64,000 nucleotides of DNA, taken from the NCBI GenBank assembly GCA_020199775.1, contig JAIVJZ010000001.1, positions 124,001 through 188,000 of the forward strand, given 5' to 3'. Position numbers and translations under genes: made by a program. Source of the DNA: Acidobacteriota bacterium. Its GTDB lineage: Bacteria > Acidobacteriota > Blastocatellia > Pyrinomonadales > Pyrinomonadaceae. Below the pieces are notes generated by a model. The model was not told the DNA's origin. It saw only the letters and a list, made by a program, of their open reading frames with translations, and did no database searches. Positions within the stretch are counted from its first letter, which is position 1. The number at the start of each line of letters is the position of its first letter. Positions 1-8,384 of the stretch are shown piece after piece.

Positions 1-283
1 AGACGAACGCGCACCCGGCGCGGAGGCGAAAGTCAGAACGATGGACGGCAAAGAGATCGGGCGCATCACCTCTCACGTCTTCTCGCCGCGGCTCGCACGC
101 CGCATCGCCCTCGCGACCCTCAAGTACGATTACCTGCAACCGGACACGCAGGTCTCGGTCGTCGCGGGCGAAGCGGAACTCGCCGCGCGCGTCGCGGAGT
201 TGCCATTCGTGCGCGGCAGTTGGTACTCCGGGGCGTCTGACGCGAACGCGTCCGGCGTCACGGCGGGGGAGACGACAACGTGA
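1..283 (+). CDS. C-terminal fragment of GcvT/YgfZ-family folate-binding protein
   Basis: The frame is already open at base 2 and ends at TGA 281-283, so only about 93 C-terminal residues are present. The segment DGKEIGRITSHVFSP followed by a basic helix and a short beta-barrel sequence (YLQPDTQVSV) matches the C-terminal barrel of aminomethyltransferase (GcvT) and the related tRNA-modifying, folate-binding YgfZ proteins. The family binds tetrahydrofolate through the N-terminal domain, which lies outside the window, so GcvT and YgfZ cannot be told apart here. The poorly conserved tail (Ala/Thr-rich) favours a YgfZ-like member. It is followed after 25 bases by a small open frame on the same strand. 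Confidence 0.7.
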   Translation, partial: DERAPGAEAKVRTMDGKEIGRITSHVFSPRLARRIALATLKYDYLQPDTQVSVVAGEAELAARVAELPFVRGSWYSGASDANASGVTAGETTT

Positions 284-308
284 GCGAGCAGCCACTCTGG
301 TCGCCCTC

Positions 309-461
309 ATGGCGCAGGTCATCGACGAAGACACCACGCGCGCCCTCACGCAGACGCCCAACTGGACTGCCTACCTTGAAAGTCGTCGCCGCATGGAACG
401 CACCCGCGCCGACGTGGAGAAATTCGCCGAAATTATGAAGGGACTTGACACGGGCGAGTAG
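309..461 (+). CDS. hypothetical 50-aa protein
   Basis: An ATG at 309 opens a 50-codon frame ending at TAG 459-461. The product is hydrophilic with a predicted helical, Arg/Glu-rich middle (YLESRRRMERTRADVEKF) and no Cys or signal peptide. It lies 25 bases after the GcvT/YgfZ-like gene on the same strand and converges on the DUF72 gene. No convincing Shine-Dalgarno sequence is visible. I do not recognise a family; it could be a small genuine protein trailing the upstream gene or a chance frame. Confidence 0.4.
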   Translation: MAQVIDEDTTRALTQTPNWTAYLESRRRMERTRADVEKFAEIMKGLDTGE

Positions 462-495
462 AAGATCGCGCCATGCGGGGCGCGTATCATCCATA

Positions 496-1380
496 TCAAA
501 AAAGCGACGGCTGGTTTTCGAGGTCGGCGGGTGAGGTGACGGGCTGGCCGAGGAGTCGTTTGAGTTTGTTGGCGGAGGCGGGGGCGTGGCCTTCGTAGTA
601 GTTGCTGAAATAGGCGAGGACGCGCGGGACGCGGGCGCAGAGGCGTGTGACGGCTTCGTGCCAGAGCCGTAGATTGGTGTCCTCGGGGCGTTGGATGCGG
701 TCGAAGCGGGTGATGTCGCGCGTGCCCATGAAGCGTATGTAGGCGAAGTCGGCGTCGGTGTGTTCGACGGTGCGGAAGAGGATGCGGCGCGCGATCCACT
801 GGCCTTCGACGAGCGTGACGGGGACGCGGTGCGAGGCGAGCACGCCAAGCGTCTCGTCCGTGATCCAACTCGCGTGGCGAAACTCGACGGTGAAGGGGAG
901 GTCGCGTGGCAGGCGCGGGAGAAAGGTTTTGAGGGCGCGCTGGTTTTCGGGCGTGGCTTCAAACTGCGGGGGCAGTTGGATGAGGACGGCGGCGAGTTTG
1001 TCGTGCAGGAGTCGCGCGTGGTCGCAGAACTCCGCGAGAATTTCGTCGCCGCCTTTGCGGAGGCCGAACTCGTGCGTGATCTGCCGGGGGAGTTTGAGTG
1101 CGAAGGTGAAGCGCGGCGGCGTGCGTTTGTGCCAGCCGTCAACGGTGGCGGCCGAAGGGACGGCGTAGAAGGTGGAATCAATTTCGACGGTGTCGAAAGC
1201 GCGCGTGTAGAGGTCGAGCATCGCGGCGGGGCGCGTGCCGCGCGGGTAGAAGACCGTCTCGTCGGAGGCGGGGCCGGTCACCCAGTCTTCGTAGTTCCAG
1301 CCCTGACAGCCGATGTGCGCGCAGGAGGAGGCGGCGGACGAGGAGGCGTCGCGCGAGTTTGTCGTCTCGTGTGTCGTCAT
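496..1380 (-). CDS. DUF72 (YecE-like) domain protein
   Basis: A 294-residue protein with the DUF72 TIM-barrel pattern: the N-terminal CQGWNYEDWVTG box (about residues 24-35), the FYPRGTRPAAMLDLY segment, the EIDSTFYAVPSAATVDGW box, then TFALKLPRQITHE and the late VEFRHASW motif near residue 155. Length is usual for the family. DUF72 proteins are soluble and structurally resemble nucleases, but no activity is established, so no reaction is assigned. A Ser/Thr/Ala-rich stretch of about 20 residues precedes the domain, so the true start could be slightly downstream. The gene follows the methyltransferase on the same strand with a 77-base gap. Confidence 0.88.
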   Translation of the reverse strand: MTTHETTNSRDASSSAASSCAHIGCQGWNYEDWVTGPASDETVFYPRGTRPAAMLDLYTRAFDTVEIDSTFYAVPSAATVDGWHKRTPPRFTFALKLPRQITHEFGLRKGGDEILAEFCDHARLLHDKLAAVLIQLPPQFEATPENQRALKTFLPRLPRDLPFTVEFRHASWITDETLGVLASHRVPVTLVEGQWIARRILFRTVEHTDADFAYIRFMGTRDITRFDRIQRPEDTNLRLWHEAVTRLCARVPRVLAYFSNYYEGHAPASANKLKRLLGQPVTSPADLENQPSLF

Positions 1381-1457
1381 GTGCGGAATAAATTAAACAC
1401 AAAGAGGCGAAGTCACAAAGGGTCGAAGGCCGTGGTCTTCGGGTTCGAGAGGAATGT

Positions 1458-2186
1458 TCACACCTCGCACACGATGAGTTGGATGATGCCGAGGACGTGC
1501 GGTTCGACGCTGATGATTCGGAGCCCGGCGCGGCGCGCTTCGTCGGCGGTGCGGCGGTTGAAGTGGTCTTCGCAGAGGCGCACGGTGAAACGGCTGATGA
1601 GGTCGAAGACGGGGCCGAGCAGGCCGGGTGGGCGGACGTGTTCGAGGAGCGCGACGCGCCCGCCCGCGCGCACGACGCGGCGCAGTTCCGCGAACGCCTT
1701 CGGGGGCGAGGCGACGGAGCAGAAGACGAGGGTGGCGAAGGCCGCGTCGAAGGTGTCGTCGGCGAAGGGCAGCGCCTCCGCGTTTGTCTGCACGAGGCGG
1801 ACGCCCGCGGGGCGCGGCTTCGTTTGCGCGAGACGCAGCATCTCGCGGCTCGGTTCGGTGGCCGCGCCGCGCGCGCCGGGCGGGTAGTGTGGAAAGTTGA
1901 GCCCGGTGCCCGCGCCGATTTCGAGTAGGCGACCGCCGCCGCCGCCGCCGCCATCGTCGCTGTCGCCGCCGGCGCCTTTGCCGCTCAACGCGCGGAGCGT
2001 GGCGGCGCGCAGGCGCGCGAGGATGAGAAGTTCGAGCGGTCGTAGCGCGCGTTCGTAGTGCGGCGCGAGCGCGTCGTAAATCGGCGGCGCGGACGGCGGC
2101 CTGCGAGTCGTCACGCGTTTGCTCCCGGCCTCATTCGTTTCGGCATCGGTGCGGCGGCGCGCCGCACCGTCCGGGTCGTTCTGCAT
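1458..2186 (-). CDS. class I SAM-dependent methyltransferase
   Basis: The product (242 residues from ATG 2186) is a Rossmann-fold methyltransferase. Motif I reads LLEIGAGTGLNFPHYP at about residue 90, the acidic motif II region is TEPSREML, motif post-II is NAEALPFADDTFD, and ALLEHVRPPG follows the core. This pattern is that of UbiE/methyltransferase-11 proteins, which act on small molecules, quinones or lipids; the substrate cannot be read. A TTG seven codons upstream (2207) is in frame, but the ATG is preferred. A Gly-rich run interrupts the sequence just before motif I. It shares its strand with the DUF72 gene downstream. Confidence 0.85.
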   Translation of the reverse strand: MQNDPDGAARRRTDAETNEAGSKRVTTRRPPSAPPIYDALAPHYERALRPLELLILARLRAATLRALSGKGAGGDSDDGGGGGGGRLLEIGAGTGLNFPHYPPGARGAATEPSREMLRLAQTKPRPAGVRLVQTNAEALPFADDTFDAAFATLVFCSVASPPKAFAELRRVVRAGGRVALLEHVRPPGLLGPVFDLISRFTVRLCEDHFNRRTADEARRAGLRIISVEPHVLGIIQLIVCEV

Positions 2187-2545
2187 AAAATTGAATGGGC
2201 TGTTCAAAAATATGGATCACGCGCGCGGCGCGCCGTCCTGATTGGTTAGATAATACACGTTAATGCGCGCCCGCCTCGCGCGGGCATACTGCTTGCCTAA
2301 CAATATCGCGTTAAACGCGCCTGCACGGGGCTCATCGCCCGACCGTTAAGAGTAACAGAAGAATTTTACGCCGCGAGTCCCCCCGGAAAAACTTCAAGCC
2401 TCGTCGAAGTTTAACCGTTCAGCGGCGACACTGGTTGTTCGGATTCCGGTGGCGCTCGGTCTCCGTCGTGGCCGCGACGATGAAGGCCAGTTTAACCCAA
2501 CCTATTAACAGCTTCTCCGTCAGCTTACCTAAAAGGAGTAAAGAA
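2187..2545. other. divergent intergenic region upstream of TonB receptor gene
   Basis: About 360 bases separate the divergent methyltransferase and TonB receptor genes. The region contains small GC-rich inverted repeats around 2266-2290 and an A/T-rich TTAGATAAT near 2246-2254 that could be a -10 element, but I see no well-spaced -35 partner. A clear Shine-Dalgarno (AAAAGGAG, 2531-2538) closes the region. No gene or known RNA is recognised. Confidence 0.4.
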
Positions 2546-5500
2546 ATGTCGAGAGTAGTCAGACAGGTTCTTGTGATGCTCGCCTTGCTGCTGGTTGTTG
2601 CGGTGTCCGCGCCGGCGCAGACGACGGGCTCGATTTCCGGCATCGTTCAGGACGAGAAAGAGGCCGCGTTGCCCAACGCCACCGTGACGGCGCGCAACGT
2701 CGAAACCAATCTTTCGCGCACCTCTCAAACTAACGACGAAGGTCGCTACAACTTCGCCAACCTGCCCGTCGGCGCGTATGAGATCACGGTCGAGGCATCC
2801 AACTTCACGAAGTACGTCCAATCCGGCATCACGCTCTCGCTGAATCAGGCGGCGGTCGTCGACGTGACGATGAAACCGGGCGCGTTGACCGAGGTCGTCA
2901 ACGTGATGGAGAACGCCGCGCTCCTCAATACCGCGACCGCCGAAGTGAGCACGCGCTTCGACACGCGGCGCGTCTCGGAACTGCCGCTCGCGCCCAACCG
3001 CAACGTCTTCAACGTCGCCTTGAGCGCGCCGGGCGTGAGCCAGTTAGGCTCGGGGCAGACCAACTTCGCCAGCGGCGTCAGCTACTCGTCCAACGGCGGC
3101 CGCCTGCGCTCAAACAACTTTATGATCGACGGGCAGGACATCAACGACCCGAGCATTTCGGGCGGCCAGCAGGCCATCAATAACCCGGACATCGTGCAGG
3201 AAGTGCGCCTCATCACCAACCAGTTCCTCGCCGAGTACGGGCGCAACTCCGGCTCGGTCTTAAATATCATCACGAAGGCCGGAACCAACGACTACCACGG
3301 CACGGCTTTCTGGTTCTACAACGGCAACGCCCTGAACGCTTGCAGCAATCTGAACAAGACCGCGGGCTTTTGCAGCGCGCCGGGCTCGCGCCCCCCCGGC
3401 CAGTTTACGAGCGAGAAGAGACCCTTCCGCATCGAGAATCAGATCGGCTTCACCATCGGCGGCCCGCTCCACCTGCCGCGCTTCGGCGAGGGCGGCCCCA
3501 CCCACATCTCCGGGCGCGACCGCACGTTCTTCTTCGGCTCCTACCAGCGTTGGAGCGACCGTCAACTCGGTTCGGGCTTCACCCTCGTCGGCGCGCCGAC
3601 CGAGGCGGGACGGCAAGTGCTTGAAGCCGCCGCGGGCAACCGCCCGCAGGTTGCCGCGCTGCTCAGATTCCTCCCCGCCGCGCAGACGACGGGCGGCCCC
3701 ACCCGCACCTTCACCATCGGCGGCCAGACCTTCAGCGTGCCGACGGGAAATCTTACCGGCTCGGCCTCGAACTTTCTGGACGACCATCAGGCGTCGTTCC
3801 GCGTTGACCACCGCATCAACGAGGCCAATAATCTGAACGTCCGTTACCTCTACAACGATCAGGACACAGGGGGCGGCGGCCAAGTGACGCCCGCCGGCCT
3901 GACCACCAAGAACGTCTTCCGCTCGCAGGCCGCCAACGTCTCGCTGGTCTCGGTGATCACGCCCAACCTCGTCAACGAGGTGCGCGCGGCGTGGTCGCGC
4001 CTGGCGACGACGACGGCCTCGGACGACCCGAGCTCGGAGGTTATTCCTTCCATCGAAATTAACGAACTCGGCTTGCAGGGCTTCAACGCCGCCAACAATC
4101 GCACGGCCATCGGGCTGGCGGTAAACCTGCCGCAGTTCCGCAACAACAACACGTATCAGGTGCAGAACAATTTGTCCTGGGCGAAGGGCAACCACGCGAT
4201 GAAGTTCGGCGCGGACATTCGCCGCACGCAGGTCAAGAGCTTCTTCGTCCCGACCATCCGTGGACTCCTGCGCTATTCGACGCTGCAAAACTTCATCAAC
4301 GACACGGCCGACCTCGGCGCGCAAGTGAACCGCCCGCTCCCCGGCGGTCAGGAGATTCAGTATTATTACTATTACGACCAGTATTATTACGGTCAGGATC
4401 AGTGGAAGATTCGCCCGAACTTCACGCTGACCTACGGGCTGCGCTACGAGCTTCCCGGCAACAACTTCGACGACCTCGTGCCCGTCAACAACCGGATCGT
4501 CGCGGCCAACGGCAACGACGAGCGTTTCCGCTTCACGCCCGTCCCCGGCGCGGACAAGAACAACCTCCAGCCGCGCCTCGGGTTCAACTATAACCCGCGC
4601 ACCGACGGCGACGGGCCGCTCGGCTGGCTTACCGGCGGCGACAAACTCGTCATCCGCGGCGGCTACGCGCGCACGCACGACAGCAGCTTCATCAACATCA
4701 ACCTCAACATCGCGAGCGCGTTCCCGTTCGTCGCGGCCATCAACCTGCCCGCCGCCGGAGCCTTCACGGCCATCCCGAACGCGCAGCCCGCGGGTCTGAA
4801 CCCGGCGACCTTCGCGCGCACCATCGTCGCCGCAGACTTCCGCGCGCCGGTCTATGATCAGTTCAGTCTGGAAATGCAGCGCGAACTGACGAGCGACCTC
4901 GTGCTCAGAGTCGGCTACGTCGGCACGAAAGGGCGCGACCTGTTCCAGACCATCGACGGCAACCCGCGCCGGCCGTCAGACCGCATCTTCGTCTCCGACG
5001 CGCGCTTCTCGCAGGCCGACAACGCGACGCTCTTCCCGAACGTTGACCCGGCCACACGCCAGCTCATCGCCGCCGCCCGCGCGCCGGGCACCCCGAACAA
5101 TCCGTGTCGCGTAGACATCATCGACCCGACCAACTGCACGCGCGGCGTCATCCGCCTGCGCGCCAACGGCGGCGAGTCGGACTACCACTCGATGCAGGTC
5201 AGTCTCGATAAGCGTCTCTCGCGCGGCTTCAGCGCGGGCGTCCACTACACCTGGAGTTCGTTCATCGATACGGCGTCCGAACTGTTCAACCCGTCGGGCG
5301 GCGAGGTGGCCGTCTCGCAAAACTCGTTCGACCGCGATGCCGACCGTGGTCGCTCGACCTACGACCGGCCGCAACGCCTCTCCGGCAACTTCGTCTACGA
5401 GCTGCCCTTCTTCCGCGAACAGAAGGGATTAACCGGGCATGTGCTCGGCGGCTGGCAGTTCAACGGGTTCTTCACCTTCCAGAGCGGCGCGCCCTTTACG

Positions 5501-5995
5501 CCCCTGAACGGCGCAGACCCGACGGGCGCATTGAATGGCATCGACGGCCTCGTCGGTAACGCCATTCGCGCGAACGTGAACCAGAACCTCGACTACGGGA
5601 ACATGACGGTCGAGGAACTGTTTGCGCTGCGAGGGCCGGTCACGGCTGCGGGCAACAACCTCTTCCGCGCGCTGCAATGCACGGGGCCTCTCGCTCCCGA
5701 CAGCACCGCGGCGCAACCGAGGTTCCTCCCCAGCGCGACCTGCGAGCGTTTCGGCGACGCGGGACGCAACATCCTGCGCGCCGATGGCATCGGCAACCTC
5801 GACTTCGGGATCATCAAGAACACGCGCCTCGCCGAGAACGTCCGGCTGCAACTTCGCGCCGACATGTTCAACGCCACGAACACGCGCAACTTCGGCATCC
5901 CCAACACCACCGTCAATAGCGGCGCGTTCCTCAACCAGTGGACGACGAACGGCGGCAATCGCCGCATCATCGTCGGCGCGCGGTTGGTCTTCTAA
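2546..5995 (+). CDS. Oar-type TonB-dependent receptor with N-terminal regulatory domain
   Basis: An outer-membrane receptor of 1149 residues. The start at 2546 is chosen because AAAAGGAG lies 7 bases upstream and the protein then opens with a signal peptide (MSRVVRQVLVMLALLLVVAV, cleavage near SAPAQ). Residues about 26-115 form a carboxypeptidase-regulatory-like domain (GSISGIVQDEKEA ... GRYNFANLPVGAYEITV), followed by a plug (ELPLAPNRNVFNV, FMIDGQDINDPS) and a long beta-barrel ending in aromatic Phe (ARLVF), the usual outer-membrane C-terminal signature. This architecture is that of Oar-like/SusC-like receptors, abundant in Acidobacteriota. A Tyr-rich patch (QYYYYYDQYYYGQDQW) lies near residue 610. 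The cargo is unknown. A terminator hairpin follows at 6060. Confidence 0.9.
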   Translation: MSRVVRQVLVMLALLLVVAVSAPAQTTGSISGIVQDEKEAALPNATVTARNVETNLSRTSQTNDEGRYNFANLPVGAYEITVEASNFTKYVQSGITLSLNQAAVVDVTMKPGALTEVVNVMENAALLNTATAEVSTRFDTRRVSELPLAPNRNVFNVALSAPGVSQLGSGQTNFASGVSYSSNGGRLRSNNFMIDGQDINDPSISGGQQAINNPDIVQEVRLITNQFLAEYGRNSGSVLNIITKAGTNDYHGTAFWFYNGNALNACSNLNKTAGFCSAPGSRPPGQFTSEKRPFRIENQIGFTIGGPLHLPRFGEGGPTHISGRDRTFFFGSYQRWSDRQLGSGFTLVGAPTEAGRQVLEAAAGNRPQVAALLRFLPAAQTTGGPTRTFTIGGQTFSVPTGNLTGSASNFLDDHQASFRVDHRINEANNLNVRYLYNDQDTGGGGQVTPAGLTTKNVFRSQAANVSLVSVITPNLVNEVRAAWSRLATTTASDDPSSEVIPSIEINELGLQGFNAANNRTAIGLAVNLPQFRNNNTYQVQNNLSWAKGNHAMKFGADIRRTQVKSFFVPTIRGLLRYSTLQNFINDTADLGAQVNRPLPGGQEIQYYYYYDQYYYGQDQWKIRPNFTLTYGLRYELPGNNFDDLVPVNNRIVAANGNDERFRFTPVPGADKNNLQPRLGFNYNPRTDGDGPLGWLTGGDKLVIRGGYARTHDSSFININLNIASAFPFVAAINLPAAGAFTAIPNAQPAGLNPATFARTIVAADFRAPVYDQFSLEMQRELTSDLVLRVGYVGTKGRDLFQTIDGNPRRPSDRIFVSDARFSQADNATLFPNVDPATRQLIAAARAPGTPNNPCRVDIIDPTNCTRGVIRLRANGGESDYHSMQVSLDKRLSRGFSAGVHYTWSSFIDTASELFNPSGGEVAVSQNSFDRDADRGRSTYDRPQRLSGNFVYELPFFREQKGLTGHVLGGWQFNGFFTFQSGAPFTPLNGADPTGALNGIDGLVGNAIRANVNQNLDYGNMTVEELFALRGPVTAAGNNLFRALQCTGPLAPDSTAAQPRFLPSATCERFGDAGRNILRADGIGNLDFGIIKNTRLAENVRLQLRADMFNATNTRNFGIPNTTVNSGAFLNQWTTNGGNRRIIVGARLVF

Positions 5996-6059
5996 ATCCG
6001 CTTCGTCCGACGCCGCGCTTCGTCCGCGACGCGCGGCGTCGGTTTCAAAGCGCACTCCG

Positions 6060-6095
6060 GGGGCTGAAGACTTAGCGCTTCAGCCCCTTAACTTT
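6060..6095 (+). terminator. hairpin terminator after TonB receptor gene
   Basis: Arms 6060-6069 (GGGGCTGAAG) and 6078-6087 (CTTCAGCCCC) pair perfectly around an 8-base loop and are followed by TTAACTTTT. It lies 65 bases after the receptor stop codon, so it fits an intrinsic terminator with a broken T-tract. Confidence 0.65.
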
Positions 6096-6115
6096 TCCCG
6101 CGCCCGGCGTATAAT
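6088..6115 (+). promoter_or_regulatory. sigma70-like promoter of secreted-protein gene
   Basis: TTAACT (6088-6093), a 16-base spacer and a consensus TATAAT (6110-6115) lie about 100 bases upstream of the 6218 start codon, directly behind the terminator of the preceding gene. Inferred from consensus match only. Confidence 0.5.
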
Positions 6116-6217
6116 TTGCGCGCGAACCTTTGCCGGGGCGCGACCGGCCGGACGACATTGCTTTCGCCCCGGCGTCGGCCGTGTGCCGGTTCGAGACTCG
6201 CAAGGCAGGAGGGAGTG

Positions 6218-6844
6218 ATGAGAACCCTGTTCCTATGGCTCTTGTTTTCGTGTGCGATGGGCGTTGCGCTCGCACAGTCTCCGGCCGCGTCGCCGCTGCC
6301 GCAAGCGCAAAGCCCTCCGGGTGTCACGGTCGTCAAACACAGTTGGTCGAAGGAGCGCATCAACTGGGAGGGCAACCCGTTCGGCGGCACGGTCGAGGAC
6401 TTCGAGGACATGCGCCGGCGCATGGCCGATCAGCGTCGCGTCGAGAGGGCGAGGTCAACGGGAAACATCGGCGAGACCGCCCGGGTCGAGCGCGAGATGC
6501 GCGCCGAGCAGGTCATTAAATCCCGCCCACCCGCGCCTCCTCGCTACTCCTTTCTCTACAAAATTTCCATCAAGAACACCGGCGAAAAGACTTTCAAGGA
6601 GATCGACTGGGATTACGTCTTCTCCGATCCCGCGACGGGCGCGGAGGTGAGCCGCCGCGAGTTTACCGCCGTCGAACGCCTCGCCCCCGGCAAACAAAAA
6701 GAATTTACTTTCTTCAGTCCCACCCCGCCCACCCGCACCGTCAGCGTAGACAAACTGGGCAAGCGCGAGCGCGACACGATCAGGGAGCACGTCGTCATCA
6801 TGCGCATCCTGTATGCGGACGGCTCCGTGTGGCAGCGTCCTTAA
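6218..6844 (+). CDS. secreted protein of the YADGxxW family
   Basis: A 208-residue protein starting at ATG 6218 (GGAGGGAG just upstream), with signal peptide MRTLFLWLLFSCAMGVALAQ. The middle is charged and Arg-rich (residues about 60-95). The C-terminal half has a conserved plan: SIKNTGEKTFKEIDWDYVF, a polar stretch with LAPGKQKEF, and the end RILYADGSVWQRP. The same plan occurs in the genes at 14172 and 45896, so the three appear to form one family of extracytoplasmic beta-rich proteins. I know no function for it. It has its own predicted promoter and is followed by a membrane protein gene. Confidence 0.75.
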   Translation: MRTLFLWLLFSCAMGVALAQSPAASPLPQAQSPPGVTVVKHSWSKERINWEGNPFGGTVEDFEDMRRRMADQRRVERARSTGNIGETARVEREMRAEQVIKSRPPAPPRYSFLYKISIKNTGEKTFKEIDWDYVFSDPATGAEVSRREFTAVERLAPGKQKEFTFFSPTPPTRTVSVDKLGKRERDTIREHVVIMRILYADGSVWQRP

Positions 6845-6983
6845 TCTCCCTCTCGCCAGCACGAACTCACGGCCATTCCCGCGCGGGAACAAATGCTCGC
6901 GGCGCGCGTCTAACTTCTACGTCGGGTGATTCAGTCGGCGGCGTCCGAGGGCGTCCGCCGCTTCTGACGCGAGGGGTGCGGCG

Positions 6984-7619
6984 ATGGGCTTCATGTGCAA
7001 AACGAAGGTCGAGAAGGCGTGGCTCGTAGCGAGCGTGATCATCTTCATCACGCACCGGCTGTTGGACGCTTCCTATCCCGGCTATTATTCGCCCTCCGCG
7101 CCGCTCAGGCTGTGGCTCGAACTGGCGATGGTCGCGCTCTCCTTCCCGCTCGGCGGGCTGACGCTGTTCGCGCTCCACAGCGCTGCTTTCTGGTGCGACG
7201 ATTGCCGGAGTTTAGAATTCCTGTTCGATTGGTCAACGCTCCTGTTCGCCGGTTACATACAATGGTTCTGGGTGCTGCCCGAATTTCTGCGCAATAGAAA
7301 ACTGACCTTGCTCGATCTCAAACAACCGACGGAAACGATTTCGTCGAATGCGTCACCGGCCGTCGTCGAACCGGCGACGCCCGCCCCGCTCTCACCCGCG
7401 ACGCCCGTCGCCGTCACCTCGTCGCCTGCCGCCGTGCTGCCCGCTGCTGCCGTCGCCGCGCCGTGCGGCGCGTTTGATGCCGCCACCTTCGCGCCGCCGC
7501 TCACAGAGTTTGACGAAGCTGGTGTGACCGCCCTCGGCAGAGTTTTTCAGGCGCAGTCTCCGCCGCCCACTCGCGCGCCGCACGCACACGTCGAAGCGAT
7601 TTTTCCGCGAGTGAGTTGA
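6984..7619 (+). CDS. membrane protein with long Ala/Pro/Val-rich tail
   Basis: A 211-residue protein preceded by GAGGGGTG. Three hydrophobic segments are visible: residues about 12-26 (AWLVASVIIFITH), 42-66 (LWLELAMVALSFPLGGLTLFAL) and 80-98 (WSTLLFAGYIQWFWVLP). After residue 110 the protein becomes a low-complexity Ala/Pro/Val/Thr tail, probably soluble and disordered. A CDDCRS segment between membrane spans 2 and 3 could bind metal or form a disulphide. I do not recognise a family. Confidence 0.65.
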   Translation: MGFMCKTKVEKAWLVASVIIFITHRLLDASYPGYYSPSAPLRLWLELAMVALSFPLGGLTLFALHSAAFWCDDCRSLEFLFDWSTLLFAGYIQWFWVLPEFLRNRKLTLLDLKQPTETISSNASPAVVEPATPAPLSPATPVAVTSSPAAVLPAAAVAAPCGAFDAATFAPPLTEFDEAGVTALGRVFQAQSPPPTRAPHAHVEAIFPRVS

Positions 7620-7887
7620 CGCGTGTGAAAACTCGTCGCCCGTCCGGGTGCGCCGTGGCGAAATTGCACGCGCCCGCTGTGCCCCGCTTGACCTTGTTCG
7701 CCGCTGATGCTAGGTTGTTTGTCCGCGCTGCGCATAATCTAAAAGACTGGGAGATGAACAGCAGCACGCGGCGCGAAGTCGCGGGTTAAGTCCCGCGCCT
7801 TGATCTTTGTCACTCGAATAATTTGTATCGCTATTCAACCAGTGCGCGCGCCGCCCCGGCTTCGGTCGGGCGCGCGCGTCCCGGTTG

Positions 7888-8092
7888 ACCGTCGCAGGTG
7901 TGACCCGCGCTATCGTTAGCGCGGGCGACAAGGGAAGTCGGGTGCAAAGCCCGCACGGTTCCCGCCACTGTAGACCGGCGATTGTGTCGCACGCCACTTC
8001 GGAGTTTTAGGTCACTCGTCCCGACGCGGGACGGGGAAGGCCGCGCGAGCGACGCGTCTGAGCCGGGAGTCAGGAAACCTTGCCTGCATCGA
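7888..8092 (+). ncRNA. cobalamin (B12) riboswitch
   Basis: The conserved parts of the AdoCbl riboswitch are present in order: GTCGCAGGTG near 7891, AGGGAAGTCGGGTGCAAA (7931-7948), the CCCGCACGGTTCCCGCCACTG core (around 7950-7970) and the B12 box, GAGCCGGGAGTCAGGAAACC at 8060 followed by TTGCCTGC to 8087. It precedes a BtuB-like receptor and a BtuFDC transporter, the normal targets. Binding of cobalamin is expected to shut down expression, here probably through the terminator at 8232-8281. Confidence 0.95.
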
Positions 8093-8231
8093 GAGACGGA
8101 AGGCGACCGCTGACGCTCCGGGAAAGGGCGAGTGGCTTGGCTCAAAAGTACGTGCGACGATCAAACTACTCGACGCGACCTCTCAATTGTTCTTCACTTG
8201 AGGCCGCCCGGTTTGATCCGGTTCCAATTTT

Positions 8232-8281
8232 GACGCGCCCTCGATCTTGCCACGGCAGGATCGAGGGCGCGTCTTTTTTTG
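8232..8281 (+). terminator. riboswitch-linked intrinsic terminator
   Basis: Arms 8232-8250 and 8255-8273 form a 19-bp stem with one G-U pair and a 4-base loop, followed by T8 (8274-8281). It lies about 140 bases after the B12 box and 100 bases before the receptor start, so it is the likely expression platform of the riboswitch. Its presence rules out the upstream in-frame ATG at 8247 as the start of the receptor gene. Confidence 0.9.
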
Positions 8282-8384
8282 TACCGGCGATGCGCGCGCG
8301 TCATTCTGTCCGCCTCTTCATGCTTCCCGCGCGCGTCGCCGCGCGTCCGCCCTCCGCCGTTCCAAAAAGAGGATGCGAGAGGAA

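Noticed and set aside
691-1887. A 398-codon open frame on the + strand opposite the DUF72 and methyltransferase genes
   Set aside because: It mirrors two well-recognised genes, has no family motifs, and long antisense frames are expected at this GC content.
6180-6205. GGTTCGAGACTCG resembling a tRNA T-arm
   Set aside because: No acceptor stem or anticodon arm can be formed around it, and it lies in the leader of a secreted-protein gene.
8247-8384. Upstream in-frame ATG 8247 as start of the B12 receptor
   Set aside because: It lies inside the riboswitch terminator hairpin, and a signal peptide appears only after the ATG at 8385.
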